Below are positions 48,120 to 58,790 of a DNA stretch of 64,000 nt, in pieces. Below the pieces are notes generated by a model, which saw only the letters and a list, made by a program, of their open reading frames with translations, was not told the DNA's origin and made no database searches. The translations under genes and the position numbers were made by a program. The stretch lies in NCBI GenBank assembly GCA_905250025.1, contig CAJNOJ010000166.1:124001-188000 (forward strand), in the 5' to 3' direction. The DNA is from Adineta ricciae. Lineage: Eukaryota > Rotifera > Eurotatoria > Adinetida > Adinetidae. Position 1 is the first letter of the stretch; each line of letters opens with the position of its first letter.

Positions 48120-51100
48120 GAGTGAAGAAGTAATTTAGTTCGATGTCTGCTCGTTGTTAAAGTACACGTGTGTACAAATATTCAAGTGTTACTAACAAGA
48201 GAATGACACTTGATTGATTTTAGCATAAAAGTGGAATGAAAGAAAGACAGAAGAGAAACATTCTGTACTCACCTTGTGCATTAAATCTCTGAAGAATGTT
48301 TATGTGTAGTTTTATTTTTCGTTGCTGTCATTGTCGAGTTTTTTTTTTCGTGATCTTGAAAAAACATGATCAAATATAAGACGATATAGAGAGAGCATGC
48401 TAATAATCATATTTATCGCTGTACAAAACCAGACTAAAGACGATTAGATGAGGAAAAAAAAGAATGTGAAAGAATTGTAGGTAATCTGTATGAATTTCAA
48501 GGCTATTCTACTTTAATTTCTTGTCTTTTGAATATGTACGTAGACATTGAAATCTGTTCAGTATTGTTTTACCGCAGATATCAAATACAAAAAAAGCCGA
48601 GTCAATAGCTCCGATTGCAAGATATTATGAAATGATTGCTGACTGTGGTGTTCAAATAACGAAACAAAAAAGTTTGACGTACAAAGATGAAGAAATGTGT
48701 AGATAAACATGAATTCATAGTGATTCTGTACGTATTTTCACAGTACTTCTACGATTATTCCAGAGAGCATCAACCGAACATTTTCGTCTTTTTTTTAAAG
48801 AACTTTGTCTTCATTTAGTGTTTTTCTTTGTTTTTGTATTATTAAGCGAATCTGTCCGCAAAGCGTTAAAATCTGATCTTATATCATAATAGATTGTGGA
48901 GCGGATGGAAGACGATGAGATTATTTTATTGTGTCTATGACAAAGTAGCAGTCATAACAATGAGAATAATATTGTTCGGAAGAACACTAAGCTATCGAGG
49001 ATGTTGTCAACAACTTCTGATAAAGTATAGAGAGATAAAAGACAAAAAAAAACCAAAAGAATTCATATCCGGGATGTATGACATGGCCGTTAATTCTTAT
49101 TTCGCAGAATAATAACAATAACAAAGTCCAGATTTAGAATAGAAAACAGACTCCGATGTTATCCCGAGCACAGAATTCATCCAGTGCAGATGTTCTTTCT
49201 CTTTCGATGGACATCATTGATACATCTCATTCATTTTGTTCTCTGTACAGACACGGAGATAAACATGAATATTTTCTCACGATAAATGACTTGTCTGTAG
49301 TCACGCAAATGATACACAGCTGAGGATGAATATGATCTTTGTTTGTAGATATTGATCGTTGATGTTAAATGAGATACTTCTTGCCAGACAAAAAATCAGA
49401 TCATTTGATTTGAATGTTCATTTTCAATGAAATAATTTGTATAGATGAATGTTTTGCAAATTGAAGTACTGACGAACTTTATTTTCTATGAAACGTGATT
49501 GACCTTTGTGTCAAAATCAAACATCATAAATGCAAATATGACGAGAATACCAACGATGTCTATGATAATACTGTATACAAATGAAACATGAAGCAATTGA
49601 CGATAATCGTAGACAGTAAACAAAATTACCGCATACCCTTGAGTGTACATCTCGAAACTAGTGAATGGTACTTTGAATCGCACTTGATTATTAGATTCAG
49701 ATACATATGTATATAAAAACATCCGAACGTCTAGATCAGAATCGATTCCACAGAAAGCTCATCTCGAATTTTACATGATTATATGTTAGATAAGATATCA
49801 TATTCATTTCCATGTTGTTTCATGCGATGTATAATAATGATAGATGATTGTAATTATTAAAATTACATTCTTGCACATCTCATATTCAATTTCTAATTGA
49901 AATACATTCAAGGTTGTTCTCATTTCTCTGTTGAGATGCGCGGAATGGGAAAAGAAGCCGAGTACTTGCTGCTATGAACAAAAAATAATCATTTCGTTAT
50001 TAAATTATTCTCGACCGACGTTCGAAAACAAAACGAATGGTTTGACCTAATGAAATTATCCACCGCTCGTTCAAGTTCACTTCAATTTGCCGATCTTGCA
50101 GCGTACATCGACAATGTTTGTTGTCATCTACTATTACGAAATACATTTTTAAACAACAACAGATAATAGGATCGGTTAGGCAAACAAATCATCCTAATAG
50201 ATTGCCTCGATATAATTGCCCGAGAAATGTGTATATTGTTGTATAATATGAACAGTATATTGCTGATAGTCAGAAGAACAGCTAGAAGAAATAATTGAAT
50301 GGTTTCTTCTTCTTGTCGACATTTTTTATTGTATCTGATGACAGAATCGACCTGTCAATAGAATAGCCACATAGCAAGGCGATTGACAAAATCGAATTCT
50401 ATCATCGACGTCCAAGTGATTAACTTAACACATATCTTCCATCTGGCAGCAATGATGTTCTTTTATGAATAGCGCATGACCTACTATGTATATCTCACTT
50501 GTAATCATATCCCTACGAACAAGGTCAGTAAAACTGAAGAAGAGCAAAACTAATCTAAAGACATGATTAATAAAATGCTAGGCAAGGAAATATCCAGGTC
50601 ATTATTAATATGTCTTCATTGAGAAGAATGGTGTGAACGATCAGCAAATGCCGTCTCACTGTGCGTATCCTATCAAATCAAAATATTACTAATGTACAGG
50701 CATTCGAATGGCAAATATTTGGAAAAGTTCATGGCATATATAAATAAAAACCGAATAGACTGTAAATAGGATGATTATGTCGAGAATGAAAGACACTGTA
50801 CGAGTATAAAGAACGCAGGGAAAGAAAAAAAAACGCGAATCCAACATATTGAGATAATTACACGACGATGTTTCTAATGGTACTTATGGTATTGTAAAAT
50901 ATTCAATTAATGTCCTTGATGCAATAGCTTTCAAGAGCCATTTATACTATTTTCGTCGATCGAAAAACGATTTTTATTAAAAAAAAGAAAGAGAGAAAGA
51001 TATTCTCATGTTGTTCGGTGTACTGTTGTAAGGGAGGATTTATTAGCTAAACAGAAACTTTGTTATAGATATCAAGATCTATGTAAATATATGAATTAAT

Positions 51101-51377
51101 CAAAGCATCAAGGTCGACTGCTCCGTTGCTTATCTCGATACTAATTATCTCGAACCGAAAAATAAGAACTAATCAATATTTTCACGTCTTCGAACAATAC
51201 CGATAATTCGCTGTGCGGAAAAAGAAAGAAAGAAAGTAGAACGGAACGGAATTTGAATAAACGGCCGGAAAGTTTTTGAGTAAGAAGTAAATGATAAGTC
51301 GTAAATACGTTCTAGATTCATTTTATTCATTGTCAAGAAGAAGAAAACTCTGTCTAATTTGAACAGACCGAAATCTG
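48120..51377. other. 3.3 kb gene-free interval
   Basis: AT-rich sequence upstream of the glycosyltransferase and downstream of the F-box/LRR C-terminal half. Only short unsupported frames, one of them hydrophobic (minus, 49486-49722). No repeat or RNA gene recognised. Confidence 0.5.
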
Positions 51378-52672
51378 TCAGAGCCAAATCAACAAAACAC
51401 TTGTTGTGCACTTGTAAGATAATTTTCTAAGTATATTCGATCGAATCCAATTTGCAATCATATCGGGCTCATCGAAATCACATTTGATTGTGAGTGATCG
51501 TAATTGTTCGACTGTTGTCTGTTGACTACCAATGAATAATAATGTCAAGAATCGATAACAATCGTCGATTGATGATAAACAAATAGAGAGAATCTGTAGT
51601 CGATGGAACAATTGATGGATAGAATGATACGGAGTGAAATCACGAAAGATTTCATAGACCGTTAATGAACAGATATGTCTTTTCGATAATTGTGATGAAA
51701 GTGAGATCAATTTCGACCAACTGTGATACGTTGACAGCGTGAACGACGAAATTTGAGAGTATTTTTCAATAAGACTAAGCAGAAAGAATCGCGAGCAATT
51801 ATCTAATTGAACTGTTAAGTATCGAAGATGTTTGTAATCAATTATTGAATAAAGATAAAGAAGGAATGATTGTTCATGAAATGATTTATTCGATATGAGT
51901 GTTAATGACATGACATTTGGATAGAGTAAAGCGGAACCATTTTTTGGTAGATCGTTTGGAATCGTATCGATCAATATTCGAAGATCACGTACACAGGAAT
52001 AAATATTATTATTAACGGCAAACGCTTTCGAGGGACTAATAGAAAAAGAACAAAACAAACTACATAGATAGACACTTATCTCTCTAGATAGAATGCAAGG
52101 CGAACAAGAAATAGCACTTACATGATATCAAGACGTTGTTTCAGATATGGATTCGTATGAAATCGCAGAATGCGATTGAATGAATAGGTGTAGATCTCCG
52201 AAGTAAACGTCCAGTTCTTCTGACGAAAGTATTCATTTGTTTCGAATAGATTCAGCGTGATGTCGAAGGGAATGGGTAATTCGATACAACAGTGAAAGTG
52301 TTGTAAGGAGATGAATGATTGTAATAGAGATTGCCAACGTTGATCGTCGATGTAATCAAGACAGGATTGACTCGATGCATCTGTTTTGAAAAAGAATTTT
52401 AATGTGTTAAGACGCGGAAATCGACTTTGAAAGAAATCTTCAATTTGGCTAAATGGGATATTGTTAATCGTCGAAATTTGTAAATACTTCAATGATGAAT
52501 TGATGACAGAAGAAGATTTTGTTGTAATTTGCTTGGAGAAATGCTGTAGATCAGTGTAAACTCGTACAGTTAACGATTGAACATTGGGAATATAATTTAA
52601 TAATCGATCTATACGAGAAAAGGAGAGTGGAATATTAATATAATTCAATATGTTTTGTTCTCTTTGTTCCAT
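51378..52672 (-). pseudogene. F-box/LRR-family C-terminal part lacking the F-box
   Basis: Exons 52122-52672 and 51378-52035 join in phase (AT|T) across an 86 bp intron and encode about 402 residues from the first ATG. Irregular leucine-rich repeats are visible (LLNYIPNVQSLTVRVY, SLKYLQIS, SLQHFHC, HLRYLTVQL, QLRSLTIKC), and the frame ends in a natural-looking terminus. The frame is open upstream of the ATG to about 52690, but no acceptor there fits the phase of the F-box exon at 55078-55662. It is either a separate gene without an F-box or the 3' half of a disrupted gene. Confidence 0.55.
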
Positions 52673-54054
52673 ATCATCAAGTAGGATGATTATTCTCCAA
52701 GATGAATATAATAAAAAAGATTATGCGTGCTTTTTGTTTTATTAATAGGATATGAAAAGTACTGTCCCGAGAGAATTCTTTTTTTTTCTCGACTTTTTCT
52801 CTTCTTTGGTTTTTCAAGATGGACATCAATCAAGATAAGTTATCAAAAGTAGCTTAACTAATGTTTAGCATTGTCAATTACGAAAAGGCATGAAGAATAG
52901 CTCGGGCTAAGTAAGCGATGTATGACATTGAATTTTGACATTCATTAGAAGCCGCAGGAATCTATAAAAAGGTCTTTGAATAGACGTCACATTCATTTTT
53001 CTTCGCAGTATGATTTCAGTTAATTAACACATTATCACTTTCCCTTTCGACTTAGATCAGTTTCTGTTGACTTAACGTAAAGGCAATGATCTTTGACAAT
53101 TTGTAACAAAAGAACACATGTTCGATGCGAAACCTTATTATAAATTCCGAGTCTCTTATCATTTGCATAACATCAGAATAACAAAACAATAAATTCAAAT
53201 GTATCTTTTTTGCGACGTTCGTCAACTCTCTCTCTTTTGTTCTTTTTCTAACAAGAATGTAAGAAAACAAATATACGACTCGTTCGTAAACTATTCTCAT
53301 AATCTCTCCCTCTCAATGTAGATGTATATGAGTGTTTACTACTAGTCGGCAATGTTCAAGGTCTTGGCACGTACAAAATGGTTTCAATTTCCATCAGCGT
53401 GTCAACATTATACTTGGCATGAGAAAATGACATGTCAGTCGGCTTTTTCTCTCCTCTGCTTATGGAGGGAAAAATTCGGCAAGACAAACAAATCGATTTC
53501 TAGTCAGTCTCTAACTAAATAGTTTCTTCTCTGCGTCTTCTATATTTTTTCTTCTTTCTCTGTGTCTTGCTTCTTCTTCTTTTTCTTCTCCTCTACTCTT
53601 TCTCCTTCCCTCCCCCTGTTTCTCTTTCTTTTTTCTTTGATTCTTCTTATGCGCCTATTGATTATCGTAGCAAAATAGAGTTATTCAATAAAAAAAAAGA
53701 AATTGTTTTTTTTTTCGAAAGATTATTACTAGTCTCTTTGATCCCTCTATCCTTGTCTGCACATCCGACTCTTTCGGCTTTTCATTTCAGAAAACTCTCC
53801 ACATCAAGTGATTTTCTCGGCATTACCATCGCACTGTCTGTACACTCGTCAAGAAGATACAACTACACCTAAAAGGTCGTTAAAGAACGGGAACTGGTCT
53901 GTGCGTGTGTTTGTATGTGTGTGTGCGCGCGCGCTATTTTTCTTCTTCTTCTTCCGCTCTTTCTTCATCCGATGGGGATGCAGACTTAGTTTCGTCAAGT
54001 GAGAAGATAGACTATACACGCACACATCTCTTTCCATCATTCATTGCTTGATCG
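52673..54054. other. Interval upstream of the GPI-type protein gene
   Basis: No exon matching the missing middle of the F-box/LRR protein was found by eye on either strand. It includes a long CT-rich tract (about 53524-53640) and a TG/CG-alternating run near 53910-53935, probably promoter or 5' UTR of the plus-strand gene. Confidence 0.45.
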
Positions 54055-54999
54055 ATGGCGATCATTGTACGATTCCTTTCCCATCTAATCTTATTGTCAT
54101 GCGTCTCTGTGCAATATTCATCAACACTGAGCGATACCAACTATATTCTCTGTACGGCACACTGTTCGCAAGTTAATCTGTACTTTAATGATTTATTAAA
54201 TTTACCTGAGAACTGTCGCGATGAAAGTGCGCAAGATTATGCGTTAACATGTAGCGTAACTTATCACATTTACTTCGATCGACAATATATATCCCTTGAT
54301 TTTACTGCCAGTAACGATACAAACTATCTAGACGAACAAACTTCCAAAGAAATTCTCACTCAAACGACCAAATTAAATTTTAACGCTCATCCCGGATACG
54401 ATTCTTATGACATTCTGCGAAAATATACTTGTAATACCGGCAAAGATTGCGCACTCGACTTCTACAAAAACACCATATCGTTGTTAGTCAACGACGGTAA
54501 AGCGACATTGGATACACTGAAGGAAAAACTATACAATGAAACAGTATTAGTCGGACCAACATCGCGACGACGTTGTATCGACAGTAACAAGACCGGAAAT
54601 AAAACATCAGTAAAATGCAGCGACGGCTTCTGTTACACACGTGTTGAAAAACACGACTTCGACCAGGAGAAAAACACGAAAACACAAAGATGTGAACCAA
54701 CGCATCAATCGTATTTACTAAGCGAAATCGAACGTCATATGCCGAAGTCCACGCAAGAAAAAGAAGTTCTCGAATATTCATGTAATAAAAATGTTTGCAA
54801 TCGAAATGAGCTAATTCCAAAAATTCAACATCTTATGAACGATTATATTCGATGGAATCCGGCTCGTGATGCCGAAGAAGACACACCTTCGCCTTTACCA
54901 GACACGATGGAAAAGGCAGGCAACAGTTTTTCATTGCCGCAAACCATGTCGTCATCCATTTTAGTTTCATTTGTCATTCTTTTACAATTTTTCATTTAA
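54055..54999 (+). CDS. Secreted, Cys-rich, probably GPI-anchored protein
   Basis: Intronless, 314 residues. An N-terminal signal peptide (about 1-21) and a C-terminal hydrophobic tail (SSILVSFVILLQFFI) after a small-residue region suggest a GPI anchor. The middle has many cysteines, several N-glycosylation sequons (NDT, NET, two NKT) and a late CNKNVCN resembling the Ly6/uPAR end signature. Three-finger membership is tentative. The gene lies between two minus-strand F-box/LRR segments. Its AATAAA (55068-55073) overlaps the end of the opposite-strand F-box frame. Confidence 0.72.
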   Translation: MAIIVRFLSHLILLSCVSVQYSSTLSDTNYILCTAHCSQVNLYFNDLLNLPENCRDESAQDYALTCSVTYHIYFDRQYISLDFTASNDTNYLDEQTSKEILTQTTKLNFNAHPGYDSYDILRKYTCNTGKDCALDFYKNTISLLVNDGKATLDTLKEKLYNETVLVGPTSRRRCIDSNKTGNKTSVKCSDGFCYTRVEKHDFDQEKNTKTQRCEPTHQSYLLSEIERHMPKSTQEKEVLEYSCNKNVCNRNELIPKIQHLMNDYIRWNPARDAEEDTPSPLPDTMEKAGNSFSLPQTMSSSILVSFVILLQFFI

Positions 55000-55067
55000 T
55001 TTTTCATCTTTCACACTCTTGCTCTCTTTTTTTTGTTTTGTTCCTCCTTGTTTAGATCTAGTTTTCA

Positions 55068-55073
55068 AATAAA
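55068..55073 (+). terminator. AATAAA polyadenylation signal of the GPI-type protein gene
   Basis: AATAAA about 70 bases after the stop codon. Cleavage would fall inside the end of the oppositely oriented F-box frame, so the two transcripts would overlap at their 3' ends. Confidence 0.5.
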
Positions 55074-55077
55074 AATC

Positions 55078-55662
55078 TTATTTACCTAAACAAGCCATTG
55101 TACCGTAATCCAGACTGAATTCTTCCAAGCAAGCCGACGGCTTGAGATCGTCAAAATCGTTGACATCAATTAATGGCACTTGACACACACGTAACTTTGG
55201 CATTTGAGTAAATATTTTTTGTAAAACAACCAATCGGTCGCGATCGAGTCCGTTGAAACTTGTTGATTGGATTTTGAAGGTTTTCAGTTGTTGAATGATG
55301 AAAAAGAAATCTTTCAGAGTCAGTAAGCATCGCAATTCGTGATAATTGACATGCGCTAGAGTTAACATTCGCAGGTGAATCATTGGTTTAAATGAAAACC
55401 TTGAAAAGATATTAATCGTCCATTTATTCGAGATTTTCAATGCGGAGATTTGATCTAATGGAAGGATTTGTATAATGCATTCATATTGACTTTTCGATAT
55501 ATGTGACAAATCAAGTTGGAAGAACCGTTGAGAGATCAATAGAGAAAAGCGTTTATTCAAATTTGTAAAAGTTTTTATTAGATGATTCGGTGTCAAATAA
55601 TCAAAAATTTCATGAAGAAGTTCGTTGGCTAACAACTCAAATCGAGTCATTTGAACACTCAT
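55078..55662 (-). CDS. F-box protein N-terminal part (F-box plus first LRRs)
   Basis: Open frame of 194 residues. The F-box is at residues about 5-45 (RFELLANELLHEIFDYLTPNHLIKTFTNLNKRF), followed by leucine-rich segments (ISALKISNKWTINIF, HLRMLTLAHVNYHELRCLL) and CLEEFSLDYGTMACLG. The frame stops at once after a GTAAAT donor-like site, so the stop may be intronic. Such proteins normally continue with many more LRRs; those found at 51378-52672 would fit. F-box proteins recruit substrates to SCF ubiquitin ligases. The ATG lies two bases after an excellent acceptor and only 45 bases after the PIGA stop on the same strand. Confidence 0.65.
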   Translation of the reverse strand: MSVQMTRFELLANELLHEIFDYLTPNHLIKTFTNLNKRFSLLISQRFFQLDLSHISKSQYECIIQILPLDQISALKISNKWTINIFSRFSFKPMIHLRMLTLAHVNYHELRCLLTLKDFFFIIQQLKTFKIQSTSFNGLDRDRLVVLQKIFTQMPKLRVCQVPLIDVNDFDDLKPSACLEEFSLDYGTMACLGK

Positions 55663-55690
55663 ATCTACAAAAAGAAGAGAGAAAACTATT
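55663..55690 (-). promoter_or_regulatory. Splice acceptor between PIGA stop and F-box start
   Basis: On the minus strand a pure pyrimidine run ends in GTAG at 55665-55666, two bases before the F-box ATG. The PIGA-F-box spacer is only 45 bases and holds no room for a normal cis intron, which favours trans-splicing. Confidence 0.55.
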
Positions 55691-55707
55691 GCGTTGATTG
55701 CTTTTTT

Positions 55708-57887
55708 TTACAATTTTTTTTCGAAATCTTCTTTCGAATATTCACAACATTGATCTATCAGATGTCGAGGTTGAAGGTAATCGAGAAACAGAAATATTAG
55801 ATAAGAAAGAATAGCTACAAAGCTCATGATAAAACTACTGACGAATCCGCATTGTTTATATCTAAATGAAATTGAAAACTATCATTGGCAAATGAGATTT
55901 TTCCTTTTCGCAGACCTCTCGATACGCTCTTTGAGATTAATTTGTTCTTTTGTCATTATATGATTATAAACAACTTCGGTATTTTCTGTTACGTATCGCC
56001 ACGAATACCAGGTCTTGATTTTCTTATGCCAATGGTCCGCATCAGGGATTTGGCCAAGTTGAATTCGGTCGACTGCATGGCACAAACCATCAAAAACATC
56101 TATTCCATCAACGTAGATATGCAAATAAACAAATGAAAACAACAAAACTCACCGTCGATCGTTGCTTCACAAAGAATCATTATATCTGACTGGGTGTTTT
56201 CCGACGGAAGGACTTCAGGAATACCGCCAACTTGCGTTGAAACGACAAGTAAACTTTAATAAGCAAAACAAGTTCTTCCAGTAATATTTTCTTATTTTGT
56301 CTATTCCTCGAAGACATAGATAAGTCGATTCGAACGAATAACATCTTCTCAAGGCTATCCACACATTGACTCGCAATATCGTTCTTACCCGCATGCCGCT
56401 GCTTCGACGATTGCCATGCAAAATGCTTCAGTTAACGATGTATTCAAAAAGATGTGCCCACTGTTGAGAAAATTTCGCATTTGATCGTGATGAACCGGTC
56501 CTTCTAAAAACACAAATGACAAGGAATGAAACAGATTGTTTGATGAGATGATAATTTACCTAATGCAACACGATCTTCAGTGCCTTCACGTTCGATTACT
56601 TCTCGAATATCAATTTCTTTTGGTCCATTACCAGCTAAAACATCAACAATAGTTTCTTTTATTGATGTAATTAGTTCAACCAACCGATTCTGAACTTAAC
56701 AGTTGGATATTTTCGGAGTATTTTTGGCAGAATACCAATCAACAAATCAATTCCCTTTCGATAAACAAGTCGACTAGCCACAATAATAACAACTACAAAT
56801 CATTCATGTTTGTTTATGTATTTATTCGTCTTTCATTCTTTTACTTTCATCAGATACGATCGATGACGGACGAAGAGAAGTATCAGGTGTAAACGCGGAT
56901 GCATCGACTGCATTAGGTATAACGGACACTTTCGACGAGTTTAAATTGGCACGTAACATCGTGTTTTCTTTACTATAAGAAAAAAAAAGATCAAAGAAAT
57001 CCATTTGTTCCGGAATAGTTAATTCTTTCTCTTCTCTCTACATTTCCGTTTTTTTAAATTAAATAAATCATAAAACACGACGTTCTCACTAATGGAAATG
57101 CCAGAGGTCATCAATCATAGCTCGGAATCCGTCGCTTTTATTTTCTCGTCTAACCTCGAGGTAAGAACAATGCTTAAGCAAGAAAATGTCAAATAACTGA
57201 GCAAAAATAAAGATGTTCGCTTCACTTACCAAGTATGTGATACGCAAATTATATGATGACAATCAGCCAAGGAAACTTGCAGAACTTTATTCGTTAACAC
57301 CGAACTCAAATCAGCGAAGCCAAACAAGGAATGATCAGTAAAAACCGTGCGTATGCCGAGTGTTTTCGCGTGATGCATTGTCTCATGTGCTAAAGTTGAA
57401 AACGACTAAAACGCGACAAAAATGATCGGATTTCCTCTCGAAAGTTGCCGTTTTCTCCTCTTACTGAATGTCCATGAACAATGGTGATCCGTTCTCGCAG
57501 TAAGATCGAACGAATTAATGGTATCGTACTGAAAACAGTCGGTAAGATGGCATTGTTATAAAAAGGTTTAAACGGTAGATAATAAACCTAAGTGAAGAAC
57601 GTTGTCGAAATCTCTCAATCGATAATTCGCTTTTGTTTACTTTAAGTCCATTGGTCATATATCGAACCCCGACTCGATCATTATATGCATGTGTAATAAC
57701 AATCACTTTGTGATCACGATCAATTAAACATTGTGATAATTGATAGATATGATTTTCTACGCCACCAATTAATGGATAGAAAAAGTCGGAAACCATACTA
57801 AGGAAAAAGGAAATGAATTTGTGACGAAAAACCTCTTCGGCGTTCAAGGATATATTACCATATACGATGACGATTGAAAGAATTCAT
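55708..57887 (-). CDS. PIGA: PIG-A, GPI-GlcNAc transferase catalytic subunit
   Basis: Catalytic subunit of the ER enzyme that adds GlcNAc to phosphatidylinositol, the first step of GPI-anchor synthesis. Multi-exon. The first exon MNSFNRHRI joins [20 protein letters not shown], almost identical to human PIGA. Later exons encode [94 protein letters not shown] (read as two adjacent parts) and VGGIPEVLP, i.e. a GT4 fold with the C-terminal EAFC...E motif. A C-terminal membrane helix ([17 protein letters not shown]) anchors it. Most but not all junctions were checked. An acceptor lies five bases before the ATG (57893-57894). A GPI-type protein gene lies nearby by chance or otherwise. Confidence 0.92.
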
Positions 57888-58790
57888 TTAATCTGAAATA
57901 TAGTAATCGAGATGTCCTCTTTACAAAATCGAATTAATTGCCTTTCGCTTTAGATCAACAAGTATGTTTTGATTGAAAAACTACAACGAGTGTTTATTAA
58001 TAGATATGCGTTCTTTCGATTCAAGCATTACTAATAAATCAAAATCATGTTCGACATTAGTTTATGTCTGGAAAAGATCAAATTGTCCCGTGAGAATAAG
58101 AGAAAATCAATCAAAAACTCGAATAGAATTTCATTTCTTTCCATCTGACATCTTCATTTGTGTTAAGATGTTCAATAATTTCACTTCGAAGTGTACATTA
58201 GACCATCGTCGTCTATGTCACATCAATCTGAAACAAGAAATAAAGAAATCAGAGGATAGTCACGTTGTTTGCTTATCCAAGTCCTCAAATTCTCCTTTGT
58301 TAAATGAAGTTGCTCGTGCATTTTTTGTACAGATTTGTCATCTATGCATATCTTTTCTTTAATGATTAAAACAAAAAAGAAAAAACAATAGGTGAATGAG
58401 ATGAGAATGAATCCGTCTTCTCGTTTGAGATGAAGAAGAATACGATTCGGAGAGTACTGCACATAAAAAATAAAAAGTTCGGGGCTTTTGTCGACTGAAG
58501 AATTTAAAAAAAGAAATCGACACAAATAAACAAGACACATCACAAATAGAGGTCAACGAAAATACTTTGGAAACAGACGCACACGTCAACATTCAGATCC
58601 GAATGATGATATACAAAAAGCAAAAAAATCGAATGTATTTTATCATCGTCTTGGTTTGTTTTACAACATAGACTAAAAGAGACTTGTTTTCTTCGTGAAC
58701 ACGCGACGAACAAACGACAACGAGGAAAGGTTTGGGAAAACATCGAATGGAAAGAAAAATCTTCTAGACTTTCGTATTTCTATGCATTTG
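57888..58790. other. Spacer between Rab3 and PIGA (same strand)
   Basis: Rab3 3' UTR and PIGA upstream region. A plus-strand open frame (57994-58362 from its first ATG) has no recognisable features. Otherwise AT-rich. Confidence 0.45.

Noticed and set aside
49486-49722. Minus-strand hydrophobic open frame, one possible membrane helix
   Set aside because: Short, isolated, no splice-linked continuation or recognisable family; AT-rich DNA yields such frames by chance.
53052-53300. Candidate for the missing middle F-box/LRR exon
   Set aside because: The translated minus-strand frame has no LRR pattern and does not fit the flanking phases.
57994-58362. Plus-strand open frame of about 120 codons between PIGA and Rab3
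   Set aside because: No domain, signal or splice support; the sequence lies in the expected Rab3 3' UTR / PIGA upstream spacer.
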